A stretch of 64,000 nt of DNA, taken from positions 119,254,741 to 119,318,740 of the forward strand of contig OX104127.1 in NCBI GenBank assembly GCA_944470555.2, given 5' to 3'. The translations under genes and the position numbers were made by a program. Origin of the DNA: Heterobilharzia americana (lineage: Eukaryota > Platyhelminthes > Trematoda > Strigeidida > Schistosomatidae). The notes below the pieces were generated by a model, which saw nothing but the letters and a program-made list of their open reading frames with translations, searched no databases and was not told the DNA's origin. This document shows, piece after piece, positions 24,014-35,759 of this stretch (position 1 is its first letter; the number at the start of each line of letters is the position of its first letter).

Positions 24014-24490
24014 TCAAGTCACAAGTAGAATGAGTATGCTGCATTGAAAAGTTGAGCTATGAATTGTCAGTTTCAGTGATATATATGAAACTCGTTGGAT
24101 TGTTTTGCTTGAGGAATTAAACGTGTAATCAATAAATGCAGAATACGAATAATCATACAATAGATGAACTGACTGTTTACTATATCCACCAAACGCTAAA
24201 TATATTTCAAAGTCTTTGTACTTCGCTCCTGTATTATTTAAAATTTCCCATGAATTTCTTATTGATACGTCATTCATGTATTCACTCTGACCTCTTCTTG
24301 ATATCTCGAAACCATCTGTCATTAATTTTAGTGATGGAATCACCAGAGATATCATCGAAACCACCTCGAATGTAACACATGTCATTAAATTCAGGCACGA
24401 ATGTGACACTGCCGACTGCGTAGTTTGCTGGTCAGTCACTTGGTGCTTCAAGTCTTCAGCATACGCTTGTTTCGTCGTGTGTGCTTCCAT
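24014..24490 (-). CDS. Unidentified 158-codon open frame
   Basis: An ATG-started open frame, long for this AT-rich stretch. Its start region (MEAHTTKQAYAEDLKHQV) is polar. The centre has a hydrophobic run (TFEVVSMISLVIPSLKL, residues about 40-56) and the C-terminus is serine/threonine-rich with a short hydrophobic end. I recognise no family. There is no neighbouring gene, and no clear splice sites or promoter were identified. It could be a chance frame, a piece of an old repeat, or an exon. Low confidence as a gene. Confidence 0.15.
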   Translation of the reverse strand: MEAHTTKQAYAEDLKHQVTDQQTTQSAVSHSCLNLMTCVTFEVVSMISLVIPSLKLMTDGFEISRRGQSEYMNDVSIRNSWEILNNTGAKYKDFEIYLAFGGYSKQSVHLLYDYSYSAFIDYTFNSSSKTIQRVSYISLKLTIHSSTFQCSILILLVT

Positions 24491-26879
24491 GTAAGATTAG
24501 GCGTTATTCACGTCTCTGTCATTTAGGTTCATACACTATTCCACTTAAATCCCATCGTTTTACCATCATCATATAGCCTTAACCAGGTTCAAATGGTTTG
24601 TTATGACAGTCTCTTGGTTTCAGATACTAATTATTTTATTGCTTTTTAGTAGACAAAACATGTTTATGATTTCTCTTTCTATCTCCTCCAACAAGCTAGT
24701 TCAGGCATTGATGAGTGGTTTTTTTTACTGCCGATGACTGAGTTTGGTAAGACAGGAAGAGAATCAATGAAAACTGCCAAATAACCATTTGACGGTGTTG
24801 TTAAGAAGCTGGTAACGCGCTGCAAACAATGATACATAAAACTGTCATTTCACATACCGTCAGAGTGTTTTTTGTGAGAATAATCCTGTCGTCAGGAGTT
24901 AGTGTGTTGGGTGTTTTCTTTAGGCTGGAACACTTGCACACTGCTACATAAGTGAGCTAGTCCTCAGTTATTAGCACTGTTTCTGTGCACTAATACTGAA
25001 TGGCAATAATATATGACAGAAGCGACGACAGTATTAGGTGAGTTCATATGTGCATGATAATAATATGCACGAATTTACTACTACATTACGCACGAATTAA
25101 GCTAGGGATTCCATAAACATTTTTTGTCACATACCTCAGCAAACGGAGAAAGAGACCTTTGATCTTTTAACAATATCCCATTGATCATCTGTGCCCAGAA
25201 AATTTGGCGTAATAGTGATTTCAGAATTCCTGTTCTTTAGTTATCATTAAACTCAGTGCTGCGCAAATAATAATGCAATCACCCAAATAGCAAGCTTCTG
25301 CGATGCAATTATATCTCATCTCTTATTTCACAAAACTCATGCGATCCACATCCACACAGTATTTCATTATTCCTTCTTGGCATAGTAAATTCGCGTTTAT
25401 CAATCTGTTTGTAAGCCACCAACACACAGTAATCAGAATTAGAGTCACTGAGCATAAAAGGAAGGATTCTAAAATGTGAGTAAATGAGTTGAAAATTGGT
25501 TATTAATAGTAGTCATTCGCTTGCAAACTCGATTTCTGACCCACTGCAAACTATGACCTATGAAATGTTACAGTAATCTCATTTCAAATCTGAGAATACT
25601 CTTCTTCATTCGCCTTCAAACAAACATCTACAAGTATGGATAACAGGTCGACTGTTGTCATGCAATACTGCACTAAGGATAAATATTCCACAGTCCCTCA
25701 TCAAATCTTGAACTCTATACTGCTGTGTGTAGTGGATGGAAAATGACAAAGAATACCCTTTCTCAATAACATGAACTGGTCGAAACATATCGGAAAGAAA
25801 TGAAGTGACATGTTCTTGTCAAACATCTTTAATCAAAAATTTGCCATCACCTAAATCGGTTGGCGGTCTGAATGCAGCCAGAGAATTACTCAAGCGAGTG
25901 TACACCATAGCAAGTTGAATAGACATAACGACAGAATACCATTTAGATAATCAGGAGTAGATTAGTTTTTCACAGAAAAATCGTCAAACATATACCTTCA
26001 TCTACTAATTACCTTCTGGATTAGAACGACACAATAGCTAACCTCGAGATGGTCATTTACTGCTAATAATAACAGTCGTTATTTTCAATTGCAAGACATA
26101 GCAAATCATCATACGACAGGTGAGAATATTATACCTTTCTTCGCATACCGCTTTCTTTTTTAACTTTCACCACTTCATCATTATTTTCTCTTTAAGCCTC
26201 ATCAGTGTAGCGTCAAATGTAAAAGAAATCTACTACACTGGAACTCAGCTAGTATGTGTAACAGATAGGAATAGCATTCTACGACTGGTTACACTATTAT
26301 CATTGGTCGTGGATGGAATTCCCCATTCGGCTTGTTACATGGAACGATTTCTAAAACTACTCTGGACTCGACTGAATTATCTTGCTTGTCATCCACTGAC
26401 AAAGTCCACAACGAGACGATGTAATAGCAGTATTTTGTTTAAGTATTTGTAATTCGCTTTTGACTTCAAATCATTTGCTGACAGACTGATTATTCACTGC
26501 CCGATCACCTTGTCGTGATCGTTATGCACATTCTCACATGTCGATAAGCCTATACAAACTATCAGCTCGCATTGTGATGTTATGTCTATTTATACACCTA
26601 TTTGGATATGCACTAAACAAAATAACAACTAGTTAGACATATACTATTGTTGCATGTATTTAGTGGAAGCACAAACAAGACGAACAGCAACACTCATTGA
26701 TAAATAAGCGTCATGTAAACAGTATACTCGATAATACACTTTCTCAATATGACGATACAATCGGAGATTGAATTGTGATCAGACAAAGCCTAGCAACAAG
26801 AATGATTGGCAAATTACTTAAGAGGTGAAAAGTGTCAAAACAGAAACTTCAAAGAAAAAGAAGGGGGCTAGAGGAGACA
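24491..26879. other. No recognised feature
   Basis: AT-rich sequence with only short open frames. Nothing supportable was seen on either strand. Confidence 0.6.
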
Positions 26880-28213
26880 GAAAGCTAAGACCATGAAAGG
26901 AGAAGGGGTTGAACAATCTTCTTTTGCGTACACAGTTCAGGTTTCACCAGATGGATGGCAAGAGCTTCGACGATGCAGAGAATACCAAGACATACAGCCT
27001 TTGGGAGGTTTCTTTTCACTTTATAGATGACTTTGAACAAGGAGATTCTTAAGATACGGTGATTCGTATTCACGATGTGTCCAATTGCAGCACTCCTTAC
27101 CGCTCCATTGTTACCTCTTTGTAACGACGCGGGTAGTGTTCTTGAACCCTTTTAGATAACAGTCACATCGAATGACCTATATACCTGGCTCCACAAGAGC
27201 AGGTGAATTGTTATATGCATATAGAAGTGGTCAGATCCGAAAGTTTCTCCTTTGAGCTGCTAAAAATCGTTGGGCGACAAGTGATTCAATGTTCTCCTTA
27301 GAGCGTTTGATCTCCCCTTTTTCAGTGTTAGAGGCAGAATCATTTTTGAAGTTGAGATTCATATAGAGTATCTTTTTTGACACGGTGGCTTTGCGAAGTT
27401 CATCTTCGATGCTTTTGTCTATGAAGCGTGGTGGGAATAAGTTCTCAATCAGGATGTTCTTTAGAACAGAAATTTCTTCTCCTAACACATCGGGGTTGCT
27501 GATTCGTCTAATGGGAGTGGCAAGAGATATAATCAGATTTCGCTTACGACTCATATGGAGCCAGCTATTAAAGTTTGTCATTTCACGTTTCCATATTGGT
27601 TTTCTGTGAATTCTTCTACTTAACGTTCCATCAACTGTTCTTGTCAGCTCTACATCAAGAAAGTGAATTTTTGATCGACTTTCGACCTCAAGGGTGAATC
27701 TAACTGCTGAATGGCAGTTATTGAATATTTGTAGAACATGATTCAAATTATACTGATGATCACAGATAATAAAAGTATCATCTGTGAACCTTTTGTACAG
27801 TTGGAAACCTTCAATCATTGATCTAAAGAGTCTGTTCTTCAAACTGGCCATATAGCAGTTTGCTAGTAGTGAACCTAGTGGCGTCAATATCCCAGCATTT
27901 ATGTTATCTTCTAAATATCTGCATAAGAATCATATAGTTTCGGTATGTGGAACATTGGTAAAAAGTGGCTCGACATCAAGTGTTATCATATATTTATTAG
28001 ATAGCTCTTCGTCTCTTATGCAATCATCAAATTCAAAAGTATCATGTAGAAAGCAGATGGCGACTCGTCTTCTTACAGGCTGTACAATTTAGGTTAGGCA
28101 TTCGCCAATTAGATGGTAGGGAGATCCAGACAGGTCTAGAATAGGACGGAGGCGTACACCGGCCTTGAAAATTTTCGGTAATCCGTAATGCCGCAGAATT
28201 ACGGATCCAATTC
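26880..28213 (-). mobile_element. Penelope-like element, RT and C-terminal part
   Basis: Minus strand. From 28213 down: YGLPKIFKAGVRLRPI-type text (about 28150-28205), the palm segment SLFTNVP-like (PLFTNVP, about 27955), TPLGSLLANCYMA (about 27855-27887), the active site FTDDTFII (about 27770-27790), and IHFLDVELTR with an RRIHRKP motif (about 27600-27680). A 218-codon frame (27231-27887) covers the last parts. A further piece (26885-27073) resembles the C-terminal region downstream of RT, where Penelope-like elements carry a GIY-YIG domain. Stops at several points make it inactive. It is interrupted by family A copy A3, and its 5' continuation lies at 31729 onward. Confidence 0.8.
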
Positions 28214-28220
28214 GTTTGAT
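28214..28220. repeat. Target-site duplication of A3, left
   Basis: GTTTGAT, repeated at 31722-31728. On the minus strand the Penelope-like frame reads through the join (DLYECIK then RIGSVILRHYGLPK) once the insert is removed. Confidence 0.7.
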
Positions 28221-31200
28221 ACAAACTCACCGAGGTAACTGGTTCACTGATCAATAACCGGTCCTAAACCCGGGTAAAGAGGGAAGGTTGGGCATGCAGC
28301 TAGCAAACCTACCCGGAAAACAAATCCAACCACTAAAGAAACTTCAAAGAACAACAAAAATATAAAGAATAAAAATAAACTTATTCCTCGCCGGAATCGG
28401 GGAGACGAAATAACTCCAATTGGTGAAAGCCTTCGGCAAGCCAATTGGCCAATGTATCCTCTCTTCTCTCGATCAAAGCGAAAGTAATCATGGGGACATG
28501 AAATGTCGACGCCATGTATGGACCTAGCAAGGCTGTGCAGATTGCAAAATAAATGAGAAGGTATAGCATAGAAGTGCTAGGCTAGGAATCTGCAAAAGCA
28601 GGTGGAATGGAAGTGGACTCTCCAAACTGTCAGTTGGAGAGTCAATAACCTACTCCGATATCGTCACACAGACGACAACCACGAGCACAGCACACTGAGT
28701 TTTCGAGTGGCTATCATGATGTCCCCAACAGCATCGAAGGCTCTCATGCAGTGGGAACCAATCTCCTCCAGGATCATGACAGAAAGATTCAAATCAAGAG
28801 GAAGGAAAGTTACAGTCATACAATGCTACACTATGCACCTACAAACAATGCGGATCAAGAGGAGAAGGAGCAATTCTACAGACAACTGCAACCAGTAATA
28901 CACAAGACTCTAGTTGGCGACAGCGACATCAAAATTCTAGTGGGTGGGGTGACATGAATGGCAAACTGGGAGCAGATAACAAAGGAAGAGAACTGATCAT
29001 TGGTCGAGAAGCGCTCGGTGAAATGAACGAGAGTGGAGAACTGTTTGCAGACATCTCCACATTCAACGATTTAATGATCGGAGGCGAGGCAGTGTGTTCA
29101 AGCACAAGGATATCCACAAAGCGACATGGATTTCACCAGACACCAGGACACACTACACCACAAATCAGATCGACTTTATCTCAATCTCAAGGAGATGGAT
29201 ACGCAGCCTACTTGACACAAGATGAAGAAGGGGAGCAGATGTAGGTTCACACCACTCACTATCCAGTACAAGGAACCTACCTTCAAAATAGCTGGTGATG
29301 ATAGACCACAGTTCACGTTCAAGTTCAAGTTGAACACCCAGAACACAGACTGAACTGAAGGACGAAACTACAAAGGACATCTTCGCATCTGTCATCAGAA
29401 CAAAATGGGAGACACTGAGCAACATTCCTGAAGAAACCTGTGTGGAAGAACACTGAAACTCTTTGAAAGAGATGTTGAAAAGAACATGCATAACCTTACT
29501 AGGAAGCAAGAGGAAACAAGACAAGTGATGGATCTCGACGGACACGTGGAAGCTGATAGAGCAGGAAGAGGAAGATAGTGATGGTGAAACAGAAGATGAA
29601 CTAGTGCAGTACAGTGCAGTGCAGTGCGTTGACGAACTAAGAAAAGAGAAACTGAACACAACCTATAAAACACTACACTGTACAACGAAGTGAAGAAGAG
29701 CGCATGCAAAGACAAAAGACACTTCTACGAAACACTTGCAAGTGAAGCAGAACAGACTGTACGTAAGACAGACCTGACAACATTGTATCAAATAACCAGA
29801 TTACTATCCCGGAGGGAAGAGATCAACGCAGCACAGATGAAACCAATGGAAGATGATGAAGGAAATTTAATTATTAAAGAAGAGAAACAAAGGAAACGAA
29901 GAGCCGACCACTTCAAAAAACTCTTGGATCGACCGCGACCACCATCACCATCACCACCAACTACAACTCGTCCAGAAATACCACCAGTAGCCCAGCCACA
30001 TAACCATCAGTGAACACAGGCACAAGTCCTGAACAACCTTAAGTTACTGAAATACGGGAAAGCAGCAGAACCAGATGGAATTCCTCATGAAGCACTGAAA
30101 ACAGACACAGAGACATCAGAAGCTGAAAAGCACACACCACTACCGCAGAAGGTTTGGAGGGGAAGAAGGAAAGGTACTTGCCGATTGGAAGAAAGGCTAC
30201 CTTCTCAAACTCCCAAAGAAGGGTGACCTAAGTCTTCGCTGGAACTGGTGCGGAATCATGCTCCTGTCCAACCCAACCAAGCAAAATACTGAGCCACAAC
30301 ATCCTAGAGAGACTAAACGATACTCTGGATTTAAAATTATGACCGGAACAGGTTGACTGGCCAACTGGCAGGAGTCAGGTAAAACGAATCATGTGTGGAT
30401 CAAATTGCAACACTACGCTGCACTAAAATACGCATCATCATAGGCGAGAGCATACAACGCCAGTCAACTCTCTTCACCTCAACTTCATCTACTTTGAAAA
30501 GGTCTTCGACAGTGTCGACTGAGAAGTAATTTGCAAGGCAGCTGCTTCAACACTACGGTTTTAGTGCCACAAACCTCTATCAACCTCATGCAACAGCTAC
30601 ATGGTTATGATGATAATGCTAAGTGCCAAGTGATTCACAATGGAGAGCTCAGTGATGCCTTTGAAGTGAAGAGAGGAGTAATACAAAGTTGCCGCCTACT
30701 ATCACCTGAGTGTGGTCAACTGGAGTGGACTGTACTGTACTGGATCATGCAACAAACAGTGAGGAACGAGAAGATGGACATACGCTGACTGGACCGATGA
30801 AAACACCCCAGGAGAAGATTTGGCCTTCGCCGATGATAATGATGATTTATATCCAATATCTTGTCGCACAAACTCGAAGATCTACAAGCGGAAACTAACA
30901 AGTTGACAGAAGAGGCAGGGCAGTGAAGACGGGACTTCAGGTGAATGTAGAGAAGACAGAGGTTATGAAGATACCCAACCAACGACAACAAGAAGCACCA
31001 ATCACCATCAACGGGAGAAATCTGAACGAAGTTGTTTCTTTCATCTACCCAAGCAATGCAGCATCATTTCAACTACAGGCGACGGCACAGATGAAGATGT
31101 CAGAGCAGCCGGGATCATAAAGATGGCAAGACAGGTCTTCATTAACCTGAAACCAGTGTGGAAATCTACTGCACTACACTGCACTCAGCGTAAAGAGTGA

Positions 31201-31721
31201 ACAAGATCCAGATTTTTAACACTAATGTCAGTCAGTACTTCTATGTTGATGGTTGAGAGACTTGGCGCTTTACGAAAAGCATTTCCAACAAACTACAAAA
31301 ATGCACAAACCAACAGCTGCCTACGCTCACTCGATACTGACACTGAAGATCAGATGGATAGCCAGAAAGAATCAGCAACAAGTAACTCTGGCTGGCTGGC
31401 AACGAACCGGCCAAGAAGCCATCACTCAACAAATATGCAGAGGAAGAAAGTGGAGATGGATTGGTCATACACTGAGAAGACTGATTGGGGACATCATGCT
31501 CTAGGTCAGGCCGTCGCGTGGAACCCAAATGGGAAACGACTAGTTGGGCGTCTGAGGCGAGGGTGATATGGAGGAGATGGTGTGAGGGAGAAATGAAAGC
31601 TTGTGGTTAGTGGTGGAGCCAGGTTGAAAAGACTGGAAAGAAGAGAGTGAAATGGAGACGTGCTACTGAACCCCTATGTTACACTGGGAACTCCAGGGAC
31701 AAATAATAATAATAATAATAG
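28221..31721 (+). mobile_element. Family A (RTE-like) full-length copy A3
   Basis: About 3.5 kb with a GC-rich 5' leader (28221-28500, sharing CCCGGGTAAAGAGGGAAGG with A5). The APE nuclease start is decayed. Further nuclease text, such as TNNADQEEKEQFYRQLQP and NGKLGADNKGRELI, runs from about 28840 to 29030. The linker (29690-30013), a damaged RT region and a (TAA)n tail (31701-31720) follow. It is flanked by GTTTGAT on both sides and inserted in a Penelope-like element. Many frameshifts show it is dead. Its 3' half plus flank was copied to 18989-21522. Confidence 0.82.
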
Positions 31722-31728
31722 GTTTGAT
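31722..31728. repeat. Target-site duplication of A3, right
   Basis: GTTTGAT, matching 28214-28220. Confidence 0.7.
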
Positions 31729-32045
31729 GCATTCGTAGAGATCACGAATTACTATCTGATCATTTTAAGTTATTTCAAAGCGTCAATTAGCTGTTGTTCG
31801 GTCTTATTTTTCTCGTTAGCAGGTTTGTAGAGCCACCATTTTGTCGATTTAAATACTTCTGTCTAGTGTGATCACTCATGCACCCTTTTCCGAACATGTT
31901 ATTATCAAATCTTTGTTGCAGCTCAATTTTTTCAGTTGTTCTCTGTGCTCTTTTCTTAAGAAGCTGTCTCGCTTTGGTTTTGTGCTGCGGCTTTGAAAGC
32001 AGCAATCTGTAATGATCGATTTGAACCATTGAAACTCTTGGTCGG
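31729..32045 (-). mobile_element. Penelope-like element, 5' continuation
   Basis: Minus-strand text before the A3 insertion. An 80-codon frame (31787-32029) ends NGGSTNLLTRKIRP, which resembles the DKGGSTVLL-type segment that precedes the Penelope RT. It is followed by NDQIVIRDLYECIK up to the insertion point. The N-terminal assignment is weaker than that of the RT itself. An equivalent copy lies at 20350-20666. Confidence 0.5.
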
Positions 32046-32125
32046 AAGTCTTGAGAAGATCGCTAGATTGGCTAATTAAATTTCAAACTGTACATGTGTA
32101 TGAAGTTTGTTGATATATCGGGCTC

Positions 32126-32390
32126 GTGTTCACTGATGGTTATGTGGCTGGGCTACTGGTGGTATTTCTGGACGAGTTGTAGTTGGTGGTGATGGTGATG
32201 GTGGTCGCGGTCGATCCAAGAGTTTTTTGAAGTGGTCGGCTCTTCGTTTCCTTTGTTTCTCTTCTTTAATAATTAAATTTCCTTCATCATCTTCCATTGG
32301 TTTCATCTGTGCTGCGTTGATCTCTTCCCTCCGGGATAGTAATCTGGTTATTTGATATAATGTTATCAGATCTCTCCTACCTGCAGCCTG
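32126..32390 (-). repeat. Inverted internal fragment of family A ORF
   Basis: On the minus strand it matches A3 at about 29790-30017 almost perfectly, including CGACCGCGACCACCATCACC, and is less like A5. Both ends are truncated. Its first bases (CAGGCTGCAGGTA) are instead like A1. The result is a roughly 225-bp inverted repeat pair about 2.1 kb apart at this locus. Confidence 0.75.
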
Positions 32391-32902
32391 ATAAGAATGA
32401 ATAAAAGTAGTAAATGTAAAGAGGTCAGCAGAAATCATAGGCGATTACCAGAAATGGGCTTATATTCTGCGCAGAGACGCTCAAGAGACACTTTGGGCGT
32501 ATGAAGAGCAACTAGACATTGGAGAAGAAGAGAAAATGAAACACATTGTGTAAATGACTATTTTAATGGAGAGTATACAATATTTCATCAGTATTGCACA
32601 ATATCTCAATAATCGACATTGTTTCCTACGTCTGTCTTTATCGTTTCTTCGACTTGAATTCACGAGATGGTGTTTTCATCCAATGTCATAATCCTCAGTA
32701 TCAGTATTACTAACTTGAATAAGAATAGGAAAGTGTAAATGCTGTAGAAATGATTTAATAGTAAAACAACCACCACCTTGTGACTTTCGGTTTTCACTGT
32801 CACTCAACTTGTCATATACTGCTAGCGTTTACTATTTCACAGTTATTCTGATTATAATCATCACACATAACTCAGGACACAATTCAATTTCGACGAACAG
32901 TG

Positions 32903-34799
32903 AATTCATGTTTTCAAATCTCTAGTGATGTTTATCTTGTGGGAATGCGAATCCGGTTTCTATGACAATAAGGAGGTACACTTCATGGTAACGTCACAAT
33001 CTATAGAATCAACATTATGGGATATCTGGTTATAGGTGTAACACAAGGAATCCATTTGATGGAATTTAAGGTGTCAATTAAGGGATTATTACGTCAGTAT
33101 AAAGTAAATTAAAAGTCTTTCAAAATCCCCTCTTTTATATTTTCGATCGTTTCCTGTTATTTTAATCATTACGGTATACCATTCACTGTGATAGTAAAGA
33201 TAGGGAAAAAAACGTTTCAGTCACTTTATAAGTAAGTTCTAATATAATCCCAGCAGGGTTTAGGAAATCATTCCAAAATATGGTTGAACATTTCACTGTG
33301 TATACCAAGCTTCGTAAGCAGATATTCCACTGAAGAAACTTCAAGTTAGGAATTCAATCTCAAAGGATAAACTATATTAAATATTGAAGCTATTAGTAAG
33401 GTCACTAACCAATTAGCATTTGACATCCTATTGAGATTACTGAGGTGTATTAGGATGAATTCAAACTAGAAAAATATAGTACAACATTACTGATCTGGAG
33501 AGCTCGTTGACAGTTAATAGTATCTGAGTTGAAACTGCTTTGCAATCGTACTGTATTCAGAAGCAGTATATGAAGGTGTACAATTAATGCTCAGAGAAAA
33601 CTGAACTTAATATTTTTATCTGCATATACACTATATCACCAACTGAGCACTTTATTTTTCTGATAGAATAAATAAGTTTTACAGATCATCTGCTAAGCAT
33701 TTCTCCAACAGATTCATTATAAGCCAAAAGAATCAGATTCTTTCTAGAATAAATTCATGAAAGTGTTATCATAGCTTCTTAACTATTCTAACATTATTAA
33801 GTCACATTACCTTAATCAACCTTGGATAAGAGTAAAACTACAAGTGTAAAGCCGAAACCAAATTAAGTTTCAAAGCTTAAGTAAATGTGGGAAATGCTCT
33901 TGTATTCAGTAGATAAACTGATAGCTTAATGGTCATGAAGTAAAAATAATTTGAATTTTCTTTAGTCGTTATGTTTTGATGTACGCGATATTAAACCAAT
34001 GTATCAGATAATCTATTAAGTATCTATTCAGTGGGAAACCAACAAACATATACATGGATGTGTAAATCAGTTTTTGGTTTTTAATTTTAGAGATTACTAA
34101 GAACAGACTGTTATGTATCATCGAATCATATCACGGTCAGGTAAAATACTCGATGAATGAAGTGAAGACCTACTCAGCAGCTGTGTTTCTCACTTTAGTT
34201 TGGACAGCATCAACCCGGTAAAAATGAAAGTCACTGGTTTGAATCTTGTTGAAACTAGGATTTTCTTTCCACGTCCAATCGTTATCTAGCCACCAATAAC
34301 ACCGGTTTATCAAACGATGACTATCTCAAATACTCTCAGCAATAATCTCAGAGATTTCGAAAGTCACCTCTCAGTATGCATTAATCTATCGAATTTCAGA
34401 GGTAGATAGGAAGAGGAAATGAACTTATTCACAAATTGAAACAAATAACTTTTGTTAGGTGGGATTTTGATGAGGTTTTGTGTACCTTCCTAGGTCTTTT
34501 TTAAAGCATTAACCACAGTTGAAACATTCTGGTTTTCCGACCAAAAACCCATTTTATTTAAAAGACTGTTTTGAGAAAAGCTCGTTTGCACTACGTCAAT
34601 GAAAATACCATGAAATAGAAAGAGATCATTTTTCTGATTTCCTTGTTACTTCTGATAGCAAATATCCACATTCTTTTCGTAACATAATGCATCTGTCGTC
34701 AGACAGTAAAATTCCTCACCTTCACATGTATATGATTAGAATATAGGCCTGCAGTATTCTAAATGAGCCTTTAAATATTACTCCCAGTCGATATCTCTT
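32903..34799. other. No recognised feature
   Basis: Very AT-rich. No open frame of note and no familiar repeat. Confidence 0.6.
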
Positions 34800-35740
34800 A
34801 CCTTGATGTAGTGGTCAGGCATGTATATATATTGCAATAACCTAGCGAGGTATTCTGGTGAGACGCTTGTTTCCTCGAGGTCTTACCATACCAGAAAGGT
34901 CAGCTGGGTATTAGCAAGAAGAAAAGCGGTTTTCGTTGTAGTATAAATCCCTACTCTGTGATGGGAATCCAAGAGAAAAGTCGAATTGCTGGCTGGCTGG
35001 AGTGTAACTGTAGTAAGGTGGTTCCCTTGGATGACCAGCAGTGATACGCTGATGCTGCCTTCCTTACCATCTTATCTGGAACTACTCTCAGTTTTAGGAT
35101 AGGGAGTGAAGTGATGGGATGTATCAACCACATCACTTACTCGAGAAGTTGCATGAGCCCGAACGGGATGGTCGCTGACGAAATCTCAGCTCGGACACAG
35201 ATGACCTGTTCAGTATTTGCAAACTTGCATCATCTATGGCACCAACCGGCGAGATATCCAACTATCCATCAAAGGACAAGTATATTGCGCTGCAGTCCGT
35301 TCTGTCCTGTTATACAGTTGTGAGACGTGACTGCTAAAAGTGGAAAACATGAGAAACTTACAGGTTTTTGATCACAGATATCTTCTTAGCATTACGCACG
35401 TTTGGTGGAATCATCGTGCAAGTAATGTTGTGGTCAGGCGAATGGTACTAGGCAACACAGGCTGGGGAGTTGATTGATGAGGTTGTGAACCCTAGTCGAA
35501 TGAGATGTCTTGGACATCTGTTGCGCAAGCCGAACTACTGCTGCACCGATGTGCAATGTTAGGGGAAGCTGGATTAGGTTGGAAGAGGGTTGATGGAGGC
35601 CAGACCAAGACATGGCGCCTGTTGGTCTGAGTCGTGTGTAGAGATGTCAACTAACAAGATGATAGAGATCATTGGTTGAGGACTCTTAGTGACATGACTG
35701 AAAATTGTTCACAATGGCGTGGTCATTATGGTAAATCCGT
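34800..35740 (+). mobile_element. Family B copy B2, internally deleted
   Basis: It starts with the family B 5' UTR (34800 to about 35080, for example CCTTGGATGACCAGCAGTG, also at about 8837 in B1). It then passes directly to the RT C-terminal region (about 35100-35500: KGQVYCAAVRSVL-type and FDHRYL). The nuclease and RT core, about 2.3 kb, are missing. Frames are broken. Confidence 0.75.
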
Positions 35741-35759
35741 AAAATTCACTCTTTGAGTT

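Larger units (their letters stand above)
30368..32902 (+). repeat. 2.53 kb duplicate, probable donor copy
   Basis: The pair of 18989-21522. Here the tract runs without a break from A3 across its tail and target duplication into Penelope-like flank, so this location is the natural context and the likely source. Confidence 0.85.

Noticed and set aside
29600..29640. CRISPR-like or short tandem array (GTGCAGTACAGTGCAGTGCAG)
   Set aside because: Only a few imperfect CAGTG units within the decayed family A linker, with no spacers. The organism is an animal.
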